A stretch of 61,303 bases of DNA from RGIG3009 sp045648765 (GTDB taxonomy: Bacteria; Bacillota; Clostridia; Oscillospirales; Acutalibacteraceae): contig JAZROQ010000029.1 in assembly GCA_045648765.1 (NCBI GenBank), positions 1 to 61,303 of the forward strand, given 5' to 3'. Below, piece by piece: positions 52,126-61,116 of this stretch (position 1 is the first letter of the stretch; each line of letters opens with the position of its first letter). The translations under genes and the position numbers were made by a program. The notes under the pieces are model-generated. The model made no database searches. It saw nothing but the letters and a program-made list of their open reading frames with translations, and was not told where the DNA came from.

Positions 52126-52443
52126 TTAATTGGTATTTCCAAAAATTCCATTTAAAATGCTGTTTTTCCGCTTACGGCTGTTGCAAACGTTTGACGAGCA
52201 AAGCGGTAACGGATGATTTACCAAAATAGTTTGCTCACCGATAACCTCAATTTCCTTCCAACAAATCACAATATCTTCTTCGTGTCCAAGCAACCCTAAG
52301 AACTTTGGTCTTCCGTAAATAACAATTGCTGTGAGCTGTGCCGTGCAAGTATCAACCTCTACATCGTCAACACATCCTAATCTCATTCCATCACAAATAT
52401 TAATTACTTCTTTGTCGTGCATGTCCGTAATTCTGCAAAACAT
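52126..52443 (-). CDS. YlmC/YmxH family sporulation protein (PRC-barrel-like)
   Basis: The 105-residue product has a PRC-barrel-like beta domain: EVINICDGMRLGCVDDVEVD and IVIYGRPKFLGLLG, ending WKEIEVIGEQTILV. Relatives in Bacillus (YlmC, YmxH) are expressed around sporulation; their role is unclear. The start is ATG at 52443 (MFCRITDMHDKE), with GGGAGG upstream. The Arg/Lys/Asn-rich tail after about residue 80 is atypical. Confidence 0.8.
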   Translation of the reverse strand: MFCRITDMHDKEVINICDGMRLGCVDDVEVDTCTAQLTAIVIYGRPKFLGLLGHEEDIVICWKEIEVIGEQTILVNHPLPLCSSNVCNSRKRKNSILNGIFGNTN

Positions 52444-52492
52444 AAAGCTTCCCTCCCAAAACAGCCTATGCGATATTTTGAGGTAATATTCC

Positions 52493-52530
52493 AAAAAAAG
52501 GCTTTCTTGCCAAAGCAAGAAAGCCTTTAA
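52493..52530 (-). terminator. Terminator of the capA-like gene
   Basis: AAAGGCTTTCTTGC and GCAAGAAAGCCTTT form a 13-14-bp stem with a 4-nt loop, followed on the minus strand by a T-run. Confidence 0.85.
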
Positions 52531-52532
52531 TT

Positions 52533-53978
52533 TTATTGTGCCTGTGTTGTCAGTTGTGCTTGTTTGAAAGTTTCCACAAAACTATCCACTTTCTTTTGGC
52601 AGTGTGCGTTTACAGCAGTGATACCATTTCCCAACAACTTCATGGTACGGTCGTAGGAGTAACCCGCTTCTGTTGCTTCTGCATCGCTGAGTCCAAAAGC
52701 GGTTTTCCAGTCTTTCCCCTTTTCCAAAGGCAAGGCATAGTATTTTTCAAACAAAGTGTTGGTAGGATATGCCGCACGTATCATACCGCGTCCCATACAC
52801 CAAACCGGCACCACATCTACTCCGGTGAGCATAACTGTTCCGTCTTCATAGCGGGTTGCCGTTGCATAAAAAATGACGCCGTCTTCCGTATGACCGTTAT
52901 CGTTACAGTTAGTGCCATGTTCCAAACGATGAGTATCTTTGCTACGGTCAGCCACATCGGGATAATCGCACCCTGCAAAGTGCCACGAATCCTGGAAACA
53001 ACTGGGACTGTTTGCTTTGGTACCACCTGCCATACATTCAATTTGCTGACCGGACAGCAGGTTGCCCGAAGAATACAAACAAACGGTTGTATTGCCGGTT
53101 GCTTCATCGGTAATCAGTTCTATCGGTTCAATTTTGTGCGGATGACCACCAACAATCAAGTCCACGCCCAGCTCACACATCTTTTTGGCAATGGCAGTTT
53201 GGTTTTCATTGGGGGTTAAGGTGTATTCTTGTCCCCAATGGATATACAAATACACTAATTCAGCGCCCTCTTCGCGCATTTGCTTAATCAGTGTCTCAGC
53301 ATCGGCATAAAACGCGGGCAAGTTGGTATTGGAAAAACAATTCGTGTTCCAATAACTGCCATAAGAATAATTCAAAAAGCCGATTTTAATTCCATTGATA
53401 TCTTTTATTAAATAGCGTTTATCCGCCGTGTTAAGACGCGAACCGGTAAAATCCATTCCTTCTGCCGTTAATGTTTCCATTGTTTTTTTCATACCGGCAA
53501 CGCCACCGTCGGCAATATGGTTGTTTGCGGTAATACCAAGGTTATACCCTGTTTTGGAAAGAGCTGTTACCACTTCGGCAGGAACGCGGAACGGCAACGA
53601 AGAATATTTGTTACCCGTTGCAACGGAAAATTCAATATTCACCACAGAATAGTCAGCTTTTTTTAGGTATGGTGATAGTTTTTCAAAACAATAATTAAAG
53701 TCAAACACACCGTTTTGATAAGCACTTGCGCGCACGCCGTTATGAATCAGCACGTCGCCGGAACTACCCACGGTTGCCGTAGATACAACGGCGGGTGCTT
53801 TGGGACCGGTGGTGGTTGTCGTTTTATTTTCGGAATTGCCAACCACTTTGCCAATACCGTTTACAGCCAAAACCACCACGCCGACAACAATAGCAATTAT
53901 CGCTAACAAAGCAACGAGCACCAGAGCTCTCCGCGCTGTCACTTTCTTTTTGTTTTTTGCATGTTTTCTGGGAGGCAT
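52533..53978 (-). CDS. CapA family protein (poly-gamma-glutamate/metallophosphatase type)
   Basis: The 481-residue product has a basic cytoplasmic start, one TM helix (ALVLVALLAIIAIVVGVVVLA), a short Thr-rich linker, and an extracellular CapA metallophosphoesterase-like domain: SGDVLIH, SVVNIEFSVA, GITANNHIADGG, LYIHWGQEYTLTPNENQ, LIVGGHPHKIEPIE. CapA proteins are associated with poly-gamma-glutamate capsules, but no capBC genes are nearby, so a capsule role is unproven. ATG at 53978, AAAGGAG 7 nt upstream. Confidence 0.88.
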   Translation of the reverse strand: MPPRKHAKNKKKVTARRALVLVALLAIIAIVVGVVVLAVNGIGKVVGNSENKTTTTTGPKAPAVVSTATVGSSGDVLIHNGVRASAYQNGVFDFNYCFEKLSPYLKKADYSVVNIEFSVATGNKYSSLPFRVPAEVVTALSKTGYNLGITANNHIADGGVAGMKKTMETLTAEGMDFTGSRLNTADKRYLIKDINGIKIGFLNYSYGSYWNTNCFSNTNLPAFYADAETLIKQMREEGAELVYLYIHWGQEYTLTPNENQTAIAKKMCELGVDLIVGGHPHKIEPIELITDEATGNTTVCLYSSGNLLSGQQIECMAGGTKANSPSCFQDSWHFAGCDYPDVADRSKDTHRLEHGTNCNDNGHTEDGVIFYATATRYEDGTVMLTGVDVVPVWCMGRGMIRAAYPTNTLFEKYYALPLEKGKDWKTAFGLSDAEATEAGYSYDRTMKLLGNGITAVNAHCQKKVDSFVETFKQAQLTTQAQ

Positions 53979-54119
53979 AAACATTCTCCTTTATTTAAGA
54001 TATACGTTCATTTTACAAGATTTTAATCATCAAGTCAATCCTTGTCCGCAAAATTGGAACACGAAGTAAAATGATGCATACCATAACAATAGAAACAAAA
54101 TTTGCGAGGCGTAAAAACT

Positions 54120-54380
54120 ATGAACACCATAAAAGGACTGCATCAATTAGAAGTAGGGCAACGCGGCGTTGTCCATTGTTTGCGCATAAACGGTGCTCTA
54201 CGGAGACGATTGTTAGACATTGGTCTTATCGAAAACACCTTAGTGGAGTGTGTGGGACAAAGTCCTTCGGGAGACCCTCACGCTTTTTTAATACGTGGCG
54301 CCGTGATTGCCATTCGTTGTAAAGATTGTCAACAAATTGATATTGTAGTACAAGAGGAGGAAAAACCGCAATGGGATTAA
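54120..54380 (+). CDS. feoA: Ferrous iron transport protein A
   Basis: The 86-residue SH3-like protein has LEVGQRGVVHCLRINGALRRRLLDIGLI and RGAVIAIRCKDCQQIDI, the FeoA fold (shown piecewise: GALRRRLLDIGLIENT). It partners FeoB. It overlaps feoB by 10 nt. Confidence 0.93.
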   Translation: MNTIKGLHQLEVGQRGVVHCLRINGALRRRLLDIGLIENTLVECVGQSPSGDPHAFLIRGAVIAIRCKDCQQIDIVVQEEEKPQWD

Positions 54381-56497
54381 CCGCGAAATCCACCGGAACA
54401 CATGCGAATGACGGTGGATTACATATCGAAAGATTAAGCAAAAACGAAAAGATCATTGCTTTGGCAGGCAATCCTAACGTCGGAAAAAGCACGCTTTTCA
54501 ACGGATTAACAGGCCTGAAACAACACACCGGGAATTGGCCCGGTAAAACCGTTTCCAATGCTACAGGACGTTGTAGTTCACGCGAAAACGAGTATATTTT
54601 AGTCGATATTCCCGGCACCTATTCATTAATGGCTCATTCTGCCGAAGAAGAAGTAGCTCGAAACTTTTTGTGCTTTGGAAATCCTGATGCAGTTGTTGTT
54701 GTGTGCGATGCTACTTGCTTGGAACGCAACTTAAATTTAGTGTTTCAAATTTTGGAAATCACAAGCAACGTGGTGGTGTGTATCAATTTGATGGACGAAG
54801 CCAAACGAAAAGGAATACATTTGGATATCCAACGTCTCTCCGAAAAACTGGGAATCCCTGTCATCAGCACAATCGCTCGTAAAAAAGAAACTCTTTCTTT
54901 GGTATTAGATACTTTGGACAAAATCGTCTGCTCCCCTATTTCCGCCAAGCCACTTATCACCTATCCCGTTGCCATAGAAAGTGCCGTCGCCAGAATATCC
55001 TCGGCATTATCAAAAGTACTAAACGGAAAGTTAAACAGTCGTTGGGTTGCTTTAAAGATACTCGAAAACGATGCTCTTTTATTAGAAGAAATTAATCGTT
55101 ATTTGCAAACAGATATTTTTAAAGACCAAACCGTACAAAAAACTATCGAAACCGCAAAACAAGAACTTTTAGACTGCGGATTCACAGAAAACATTTTTAA
55201 AGATACTATCGTTTCTTCCTTAATAACAACTGCCGAAAATCTTTCTCGCGACGTTGTCAGCTACCAAAACGTAAAATACAACAAGTTTGACCGCCGTGTC
55301 GACCAAATTTTAACCGGCAAACGAACCGCATATCCGCTCATGCTTTTATTTTTAACCTTCATTTTTTGGCTAAGCATTGTCGGTGCAAACATCCCTTCAC
55401 AATGGTTGTCCTTTCTTTTTTCAAAAGGAGAAGTTTTGTTAAAAGAATTGTTTGTTGCCATTCATTCGCCAATTTGGTTACAAGGTGTGATAGTCGACGG
55501 CGCCTATCGCGTGTTAACTTGGGTGGTAGCTGTTATGCTTCCTCCTATGGCCATTTTCTTTCCTTTATTCACTTTACTGGAAGATGTCGGATATCTGCCG
55601 CGCGTTGCCTATAATTTAGACCGTCCGTTCCATCGTTGTCATGCTTGCGGGAAACAAGCACTCACTATGTCTATGGGTTTTGGGTGCAACGCAGCCGGCG
55701 TAGTCGGCGCACGTATTATCGATTCTCCACGCGAAAGGATGCTCGCCATACTAACCAACAATTTTGTTCCCTGTAACGGTCGGTTTCCCACTTTGATTGC
55801 TATATTGAGTATGTTTTTTATCGGTGCGGCAGGGATAGCATCTAGCTTCACTTCTGCATTATTGCTCACACTTGTAATTCTTTTGGGTGTTTTTCTAACT
55901 TTTGCCGTCACAAAATTATTATCTGTCACTTTACTAAAAGGGTTGCCCTCCTCTTTCACTTTGGAACTGCCACCGTATCGACGACCTCAAATTGGGCAAG
56001 TCATTATTCGTTCACTTGGCGACCGCACCTTGTTTGTTTTGGGTCGGGCAATTGCCGTGGCGGCACCGGCGGGTATCATTATTTGGGGACTCGCCAATAT
56101 AACAGTCGGAGATATTAGTTTGCTAACACATTTTTCCTCCTTTATTGATCCTTTTGCGAAACTTATGGGATTAGACGGTATTATTCTAACCGCATTTATC
56201 CTTGGATTTCCCGCCAATGAAATTGTGGTACCCATTATGTTAATGGGATATCTGTCACAAGGCAGTTTGGTCGAAATAGAAAATCTTTCGGTTGTAAAAC
56301 AGATCCTGATAGAAAACGGTTGGACTTGGCAAACCGCCATCAGTATGCTCCTTTTTTCGTTACTCCACTGGCCTTGTTCTACCACGTTATGGAGTATTAA
56401 AAAAGAAACCGGCAGTTTAAAATGGACAGCGGTTGCTTTTTTGCTTCCTACTGTTATCGGTGTTTCTGTTTGCATGCTGTTTACAGCGCTTATATAA
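54371..56497 (+). CDS. feoB: Ferrous iron transport protein B
   Basis: The 708-residue product has an N-terminal G-protein domain (G1 GNPNVGKS at 33-40; G3 region DIPGTYSL; G4 NLMD), a helical GDI region and about ten TM helices with the FeoB core CNAAGVVGARIIDSPRER and NNFVPCNGRFPTL. It imports Fe2+ under anaerobic conditions. No FeoC and no obvious Fur/DtxR box was identified. Confidence 0.95.
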   Translation: MGLTAKSTGTHANDGGLHIERLSKNEKIIALAGNPNVGKSTLFNGLTGLKQHTGNWPGKTVSNATGRCSSRENEYILVDIPGTYSLMAHSAEEEVARNFLCFGNPDAVVVVCDATCLERNLNLVFQILEITSNVVVCINLMDEAKRKGIHLDIQRLSEKLGIPVISTIARKKETLSLVLDTLDKIVCSPISAKPLITYPVAIESAVARISSALSKVLNGKLNSRWVALKILENDALLLEEINRYLQTDIFKDQTVQKTIETAKQELLDCGFTENIFKDTIVSSLITTAENLSRDVVSYQNVKYNKFDRRVDQILTGKRTAYPLMLLFLTFIFWLSIVGANIPSQWLSFLFSKGEVLLKELFVAIHSPIWLQGVIVDGAYRVLTWVVAVMLPPMAIFFPLFTLLEDVGYLPRVAYNLDRPFHRCHACGKQALTMSMGFGCNAAGVVGARIIDSPRERMLAILTNNFVPCNGRFPTLIAILSMFFIGAAGIASSFTSALLLTLVILLGVFLTFAVTKLLSVTLLKGLPSSFTLELPPYRRPQIGQVIIRSLGDRTLFVLGRAIAVAAPAGIIIWGLANITVGDISLLTHFSSFIDPFAKLMGLDGIILTAFILGFPANEIVVPIMLMGYLSQGSLVEIENLSVVKQILIENGWTWQTAISMLLFSLLHWPCSTTLWSIKKETGSLKWTAVAFLLPTVIGVSVCMLFTALI

Positions 56498-56534
56498 AAA
56501 AGGCTTACTCTACTTAGTAGAGTAAGCCTTTTTT
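56496..56534. terminator. Bidirectional terminator feoB / sipL-like
   Basis: AAAAAAGGCTTACTCTACT and its complement form a long perfect stem with A/T runs at the base. The feoB stop abuts it on one side and the sipL-like stop on the other. Confidence 0.9.
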
Positions 56535-56538
56535 CGCA

Positions 56539-58071
56539 TCAAACAAAGGGTATCAACAACACTTTGTTTTCTTTCAGCACATCTTCCGTTAACTCGTTTT
56601 CCTCTTGCAACTGCCAAGGTGATGTGTGTTCCCTTTTCGCAATATCCCACACCGAATCTCCTGTTTTTGCAAAATAAGCTTTTAAAGAACAGCCGTTCAT
56701 TCCTGCTTCTTGACTATAAGGAGCGTTTTCCTCAATTGCCAAAGAAGTAACCGCCAAACACGTGTGTGAATGCAAACATTTGCGTGTAACAGAAAACTGC
56801 AACTGTAATTCCAAATAACCGCCATTAAGATGATATTCGCAATCAACCAACATAAGTTGAACAAATAGCTGATCGCAATTATCATCAAACGTTATCTCTG
56901 TATCGGCTGTCCGTTCATAATAAGCCAGATTCCCATTAACATCACGGGTGATCATGCAAACGTTCATTCTTGCCTTTGCTGCTGCGGAAGCTTCCTCACA
57001 TGCCGTATCAACTGTCACTACATCGCACCAAGCATCAACAATCTCGGCAATAGTACTGTCCGGCAATTCAATGTTTTGACGGATGTTTTGTGTTTCATGG
57101 TGCAAAGAAATAATTTGTGATGCCATCAAGCGTTTGGTCTGTAATTTCAAAGGATATTCTGTGTGAAAAACATCGGTCATTACCATACAGCATTCTTCAG
57201 CATACGTTCGCAGCGCTAACAACACTTTTAAAGTAACCGATAACAAACTATTGTCGTCGTTAGCATTTTGTGTAACGTGCACATCACACAACAAAACATC
57301 AGCTTCACAGTGACATAGTTTTTCTTCTGTTAAGCCCTCGACATCTAAAATTTGACTAAACGGAATGCGACTTTTTGTACAACCAATCTTTCCCGTTTGC
57401 GTGTCGGCAATATAATAAGTCCTAAGTAAAATATCTCCTTTTACAATGGCCTTTTCAGGCAATTGCTTGCATTCGGTTATCACCACAGCCGACTCATTAC
57501 GTAATAGTTGTTCAGCCGGTAAGTTTCTGCCCGTTTCCAACACTTCGTTAATGGTAAATTGTTTTTGCGCAAAAGTATCGAGCACTGTGTTATGAATTTT
57601 TTCGCTTTTATAAAAAACATTTTTGTTTTCCGTAGACTCAATCACCTCAACAGGTGTTTGCGATACAAGAGTCAGTCTTACAGAAAAAGCGCCATGAACC
57701 TCCACACCGCGAGGACCCGTCGCGCGACAATTTAAATAACCCGGCTTAACGTTCAGCGTAATGTCATCAAAACTATTAAGGTTTTTCACAGTAAACGCTG
57801 TCGCGAATGGCTGTGAATACTCAAAACTACGCACGCATTTTCGATCTTCATCCAAATATAAAAATTGTAAATAAAGGATACCATCTGCCATCACACGGTC
57901 TCCACTGACTTGGTGAGATTGAATCACCGGTTTCATTAAACATTTTAAAACAGTGGAAATTTCCGGCAGATAATCCGGCAAAGTGAAATTACAGTCAACC
58001 GGGCACTCTGCCACATCGTCGAACACCGTTTCCGGCACTGCAATTGTGCGAATAGTGGTTTCTATTTCCAT
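56539..58071 (-). CDS. DUF3794 and LysM domain protein (SipL-like spore coat morphogenetic protein)
   Basis: The 510-residue product contains repeated DUF3794-type segments (CPVDCNFTLPDYLPEISTVL early; later LRTYYIADTQTG and ILLRTY blocks) and a C-terminal LysM domain (DSVWDIAKREHTSPWQLQEEN, about 465-510). This architecture is that of Clostridioides difficile SipL, which binds SpoIVA and encases the forespore. Adjacent spoVM, the third partner of that coat basement, supports the call. A candidate sigma-E promoter lies upstream. Confidence 0.85.
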   Translation of the reverse strand: MEIETTIRTIAVPETVFDDVAECPVDCNFTLPDYLPEISTVLKCLMKPVIQSHQVSGDRVMADGILYLQFLYLDEDRKCVRSFEYSQPFATAFTVKNLNSFDDITLNVKPGYLNCRATGPRGVEVHGAFSVRLTLVSQTPVEVIESTENKNVFYKSEKIHNTVLDTFAQKQFTINEVLETGRNLPAEQLLRNESAVVITECKQLPEKAIVKGDILLRTYYIADTQTGKIGCTKSRIPFSQILDVEGLTEEKLCHCEADVLLCDVHVTQNANDDNSLLSVTLKVLLALRTYAEECCMVMTDVFHTEYPLKLQTKRLMASQIISLHHETQNIRQNIELPDSTIAEIVDAWCDVVTVDTACEEASAAAKARMNVCMITRDVNGNLAYYERTADTEITFDDNCDQLFVQLMLVDCEYHLNGGYLELQLQFSVTRKCLHSHTCLAVTSLAIEENAPYSQEAGMNGCSLKAYFAKTGDSVWDIAKREHTSPWQLQEENELTEDVLKENKVLLIPFV

Positions 58072-58107
58072 ACGTCTCTCTCCTTTTGCATTTTTCGTTG
58101 TATCTCA

Positions 58108-58136
58108 CTTATATGCAAGCAAAGAGAAATATATGC
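58108..58136 (-). promoter_or_regulatory. Candidate sigma-E promoter of the sipL-like gene
   Basis: On the minus strand -35 GCATATA (58136-58130), 14-nt spacer, -10 CATATAAG (58115-58108), close to the sigma-E consensus. The -35 abuts the spoVM terminator. Confidence 0.55.
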
Positions 58137-58164
58137 AAAAACCCGCCGAATCTTCGGCGGGTTT
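58137..58164 (-). terminator. spoVM terminator
   Basis: AAACCCGCCGAA and TTCGGCGGGTTT form a 12-bp stem with a 2-nt loop extension and T-run on the minus strand, just after the spoVM stop. Confidence 0.9.
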
Positions 58165-58167
58165 CAA

Positions 58168-58254
58168 TCAATTCATATCTTTCTTTTTAATTTTAAAAAA
58201 TCGCCGTAAAATGCCTCCGAAGAATTTTGGACTTTTAACAACAACAATTTGCAT
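58168..58254 (-). CDS. spoVM: Stage V sporulation protein M
   Basis: The 28-residue amphipathic peptide has the SpoVM pattern: Pro at position 9, then KFFGGILRRFF, comparable to Bacillus SpoVM (LPKFLGGIVR). It recognises the convex forespore membrane and anchors SpoIVA. The ATG at 58254 has a strong AAGGGGG 6 nt upstream. It is easily missed because of its size. Neighbours are a 47-residue membrane protein gene and the SipL-like gene. Confidence 0.9.
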   Translation of the reverse strand: MQIVVVKSPKFFGGILRRFFKIKKKDMN

Positions 58255-58277
58255 AAAAAATCCCCCTTCACATGATT

Positions 58278-58421
58278 TCAGCACCGAATTAACGAAATGC
58301 CGGTCAACACTAAACAGATGGCCGCAACAATCAAGATAAATCGTACCGGACAAATCACAGCAACTAAAACACCTGCCCCAAACGCAGCAAAATATCCACC
58401 ATTACAACTGTTCCTTCTCAC
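58278..58421 (-). CDS. Small hydrophobic protein upstream of spoVM
   Basis: The 47-residue product starts at GTG 58421, with GGGAGAG 5 nt upstream. It reads RRNSCNGGYFAAFGAG, then one TM helix rich in Val/Ile/Ala, and ends in SLIRC. There is a Cys near each end and a GxG pair before the helix. It lies 23 nt upstream of spoVM on the same strand, so it is probably co-expressed and sporulation related. I do not recognise a named family. Confidence 0.65.
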   Translation of the reverse strand: MRRNSCNGGYFAAFGAGVLVAVICPVRFILIVAAICLVLTGISLIRC

Positions 58422-58493
58422 CGATACTCTCCCTTTCAACGTTTAATACGGCTGTATTAACAGAATATTCGGCAACAAAGAATGTGTGACATT

Positions 58494-59102
58494 TTAACGC
58501 CAAAAATTTTCGGACCAATCAATACGGTTTGCTTCTGCCAACACCGCTCTAACGGGTGATCCGTCTACACCTGCAATTTTAATGGGTGCAGCCATCAGCA
58601 AATAGGTTTCATTTGCTTTTGCTTTGGTCAAATCCAGCCCTTCCAATAAAACCATACCTGTACCCAACAATTGACGATGCACCTCTTGTGAATATTCCGG
58701 CGGTGCAACAGAAGGTGATTCCACCCCCAACAAAACAATACCCGCTGTCGAAAGTACAAACGCCGCACTGGGAGAAAGCTGAACGTCACCTTTCAGTAAA
58801 ACACGTTTTTTGCAATACGGTAACAACTCCTCTGCCTCATCCCCCAAGAGCAATCCATTGCATTCCAGCACAACGCATTCCCCAATGCATGCTTCCAAAT
58901 CCACTTGGTGAATCGGAGTTCCATCGGAAACAAAATGTTTAGGAGCATCCATGTGTGTTCCGTTATGTAAACACGCTGAAATAGCAGAAGTGTTTGCTGC
59001 ATCTCCTAAAGCAATACGTGTCAGCGGTTGAATTTGAGGCGCAGGGTCATTCCCATACACAGGCGCATTTAAGAGTTCTTTTGAAATGTCAATCAAGGTC
59101 AT
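58494..59102 (-). CDS. Cyclase family protein (kynurenine formamidase-like)
   Basis: The 202-residue metal-dependent hydrolase has the cyclase motif HNGTHMDAPKHF (metal ligands H, H, D, H) and LLGVESPSVAPP. Members hydrolyse N-formylkynurenine or other amides and cyclic substrates; the substrate here is not evident. ATG at 59102, GAGGG 7 nt upstream. Confidence 0.9.
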   Translation of the reverse strand: MTLIDISKELLNAPVYGNDPAPQIQPLTRIALGDAANTSAISACLHNGTHMDAPKHFVSDGTPIHQVDLEACIGECVVLECNGLLLGDEAEELLPYCKKRVLLKGDVQLSPSAAFVLSTAGIVLLGVESPSVAPPEYSQEVHRQLLGTGMVLLEGLDLTKAKANETYLLMAAPIKIAGVDGSPVRAVLAEANRIDWSENFWR

Positions 59103-59160
59103 ATTTAATCCCTCACATGCTGTTTTTTTCATTATGACACACTCAAAGAAAAAAAACAAG

Positions 59161-59192
59161 AAAAAACACCCAATAGTACTTGGGTGTTTTTT
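59161..59192 (-). terminator. Terminator of the CE2-like esterase gene
   Basis: AAAAAACACCCA and TGGGTGTTTTTT form a 12-bp stem with an 8-nt loop and T-tract on the minus strand, 21 nt after the stop. Confidence 0.85.
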
Positions 59193-59213
59193 GTAGAGTC
59201 TACTTAATCTTGC

Positions 59214-60842
59214 TTATTTTTTCACTTTTTTGAAAATGAAGAATGCCACTCCACCCAAAACGACGATGGCAGCTGCGACAATCGCAATCACCTTGCTCAA
59301 CAAATTATCTTTTGGCTTTTCTTCGTTCGGCGTACCACTAACCGGAGCAGTCGATTGCACGACATCTCCCTCAGCGGATTGCGTCAAAGTTGTACCTTGT
59401 TCGCTGTTCTCCACCGTGGTTTCGTTTGTTTGGGTGTCTTGCACACCATCTGTAACAGAAGGCTCCTCAAACTCGGTCACCAAGGATGAAGTGCTTGATT
59501 TCGTGGTTTGTTGTCCATCACCCGCCGACGGCATAACAATCGCAGAAGAACTTGTCACCTTAGACACCGTCGTGCTTGTTGTTGCTTTTGTCCGTGTTGT
59601 ACTACCATTTGCTTTTGTAGTAGTCGTTTTAGTGGCAGGTTTCTTTGTTGTTGTCGTAGTAGTTGTTGTTTTTTTGGTACTTGTCGTCGATTTGGTAGTG
59701 ATTTTGGAAGTCGTGGTTGTCGTTTTAGAAGTTGTTGTTGTCGGTTTCGGGAACAAAGACTTAATTTTTGCTGTTAAATCCTTTGCATACTCTTTGTGTG
59801 CACTGGCAAGCGGGTGACCATTACCGCCGGCATTGTTTTTATCCAGTTGCAAAGCATACAAGCCCTTTGCGGCACCACCGGCTTCTTGTATTACCTCTTC
59901 AATCAAGTAACCAACTTCCGTTGTCATCATACCGTGAATCCAAATAACTTTTGCACCGGGATTCTTTTGGCGCACCAAATTGAGCATACTGGCAAAACCT
60001 GCTTTAATATCATCCCATGTTTTACCATACGTTTGACGGCATTGGTAGTCGTTCGTTCCCAACGCCAAAACTACCACATCAGGTTTTCGCGCAAAATTAT
60101 AATTCGTTGAATTATCCTTCGGATAGCGCAATTTAGGATACACCGTCTGCATATTGTACGAAGTCCAACCAACAGAGGCACCGATACCGCTGATAGCAAC
60201 CAACGAATAGTCAGCCCCCAGTGATTTGGCCGTTAAATAGCCATAGCTTTGCGTGGCATCCATATATTCCGGTTCGCCCTTGCCTTGACCGTTAGGGATC
60301 AAGTTTCCATTACCCACGGTAATGGAATCACCCACAAATTCAATATACATGTCATTTTTTGCAGGTGCCGATAACAGTTCGCCCGTTAAGCGAATAGCAG
60401 TCATTTTAATAGTCGTAGCCGCATCAATTTGGGTTTGACGATAAATCTGGAAAGTATGTTTACCACTGGAAAGCCCGGAAGCAATTTTAAACGATTTCTT
60501 ACCGGTACTGATGACGTGATATACATCGCGAGATTTCTTCGCACCATCCACAATCACGGTAAAATAACAACCATAATGGATTCTGGAATCAATTTTTTCC
60601 ACATTCAAATCCAAATAGACATCACCGGAGCAATTAGCTTCGAATTCAATACCCGAAGCACTCCAATCCACCAACAAGCCGTCATTTTCCAAAAGGGTTC
60701 TGCCTTGTGTTTTGTATTTATCGGCGTGTTCTGCCAAAAAATATGTTTTTTCCGATGCGGCACCAACACTCACCGAAGCTACACCTGTGCCCAGCAAAAA
60801 GCATCCGCAAAGTAAAAGTGAAAGAATTTTTTGGAAATTCAT
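59214..60842 (-). CDS. Membrane-anchored CE2-like SGNH carbohydrate esterase
   Basis: The 542-residue product has a signal peptide (ILSLLLCGCFLLGTGVASVS), a jelly-roll domain (about 40-155), an SGNH esterase domain with GDSITVG (Ser173), GTND (Asn264) and GHP (His343), a linker of about 60 residues almost all Thr/Lys/Ser (367-430), an acidic Ser/Thr region and a C-terminal TM helix with basic tail (about 515-542). The layout matches family CE2 acetylxylan esterases, which use a Ser-His dyad. It is probably displayed on the cell surface to deacetylate plant or host glycans. No LPxTG sortase motif is present. Confidence 0.85.
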   Translation of the reverse strand: MNFQKILSLLLCGCFLLGTGVASVSVGAASEKTYFLAEHADKYKTQGRTLLENDGLLVDWSASGIEFEANCSGDVYLDLNVEKIDSRIHYGCYFTVIVDGAKKSRDVYHVISTGKKSFKIASGLSSGKHTFQIYRQTQIDAATTIKMTAIRLTGELLSAPAKNDMYIEFVGDSITVGNGNLIPNGQGKGEPEYMDATQSYGYLTAKSLGADYSLVAISGIGASVGWTSYNMQTVYPKLRYPKDNSTNYNFARKPDVVVLALGTNDYQCRQTYGKTWDDIKAGFASMLNLVRQKNPGAKVIWIHGMMTTEVGYLIEEVIQEAGGAAKGLYALQLDKNNAGGNGHPLASAHKEYAKDLTAKIKSLFPKPTTTTSKTTTTTSKITTKSTTSTKKTTTTTTTTKKPATKTTTTKANGSTTRTKATTSTTVSKVTSSSAIVMPSAGDGQQTTKSSTSSLVTEFEEPSVTDGVQDTQTNETTVENSEQGTTLTQSAEGDVVQSTAPVSGTPNEEKPKDNLLSKVIAIVAAAIVVLGGVAFFIFKKVKK

Positions 60843-61004
60843 CAACATTTCCCCCTCTTAAAGATAATCCGTTTTAAATATGATAATATTTTATCATTTT
60901 TTTGTTATACAAACAAGAAAAACTTTGTATTAAACTTAATTTTACAAATTTTTTGACAAAAACAACAAAATAAAAAGCACCCAACCATTCGGTTAAGTTC
61001 TTTT

Positions 61005-61084
61005 TCAATCAGGTGACAGATTGCCCCTACAAACAACAAGAAATTAGGATAATTACCGTAGGGGCGGATATCATCCGCCCGTTT
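61005..61084. repeat. Interspersed palindromic repeat
   Basis: ATTGCCCCTAC (near 61020) and GTAGGGGCGGAT (near 61057) are inverted copies, and GGGCGGATATCATCCGCCC (61064-61082) is itself a palindrome. No coding frame is credible. Similar short intergenic repeats are common in gut Clostridia genomes; copy number cannot be checked in one window. Confidence 0.6.
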
Positions 61085-61116
61085 TCCCATTCCGTCGCGC
61101 CGTGCGCGACACCTCC

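Noticed and set aside
53979..54119. Fur/DtxR-type operator or promoter upstream of feoA
   Set aside because: The AT-rich 140 bp shows no convincing 19-bp iron box and only poorly spaced promoter hexamers.
59230..59817. Plus-strand frame of about 195 codons rich in Val
   Set aside because: It is the antisense of the Thr/Lys linker and TM region of the CE2-like esterase; composition is explained by that repeat and there is no RBS.
60905..61090. Possible 61-codon gene on the minus strand near the right end
   Set aside because: It overlaps the interspersed repeat, has a frame with no recognisable domain, and lacks an RBS.
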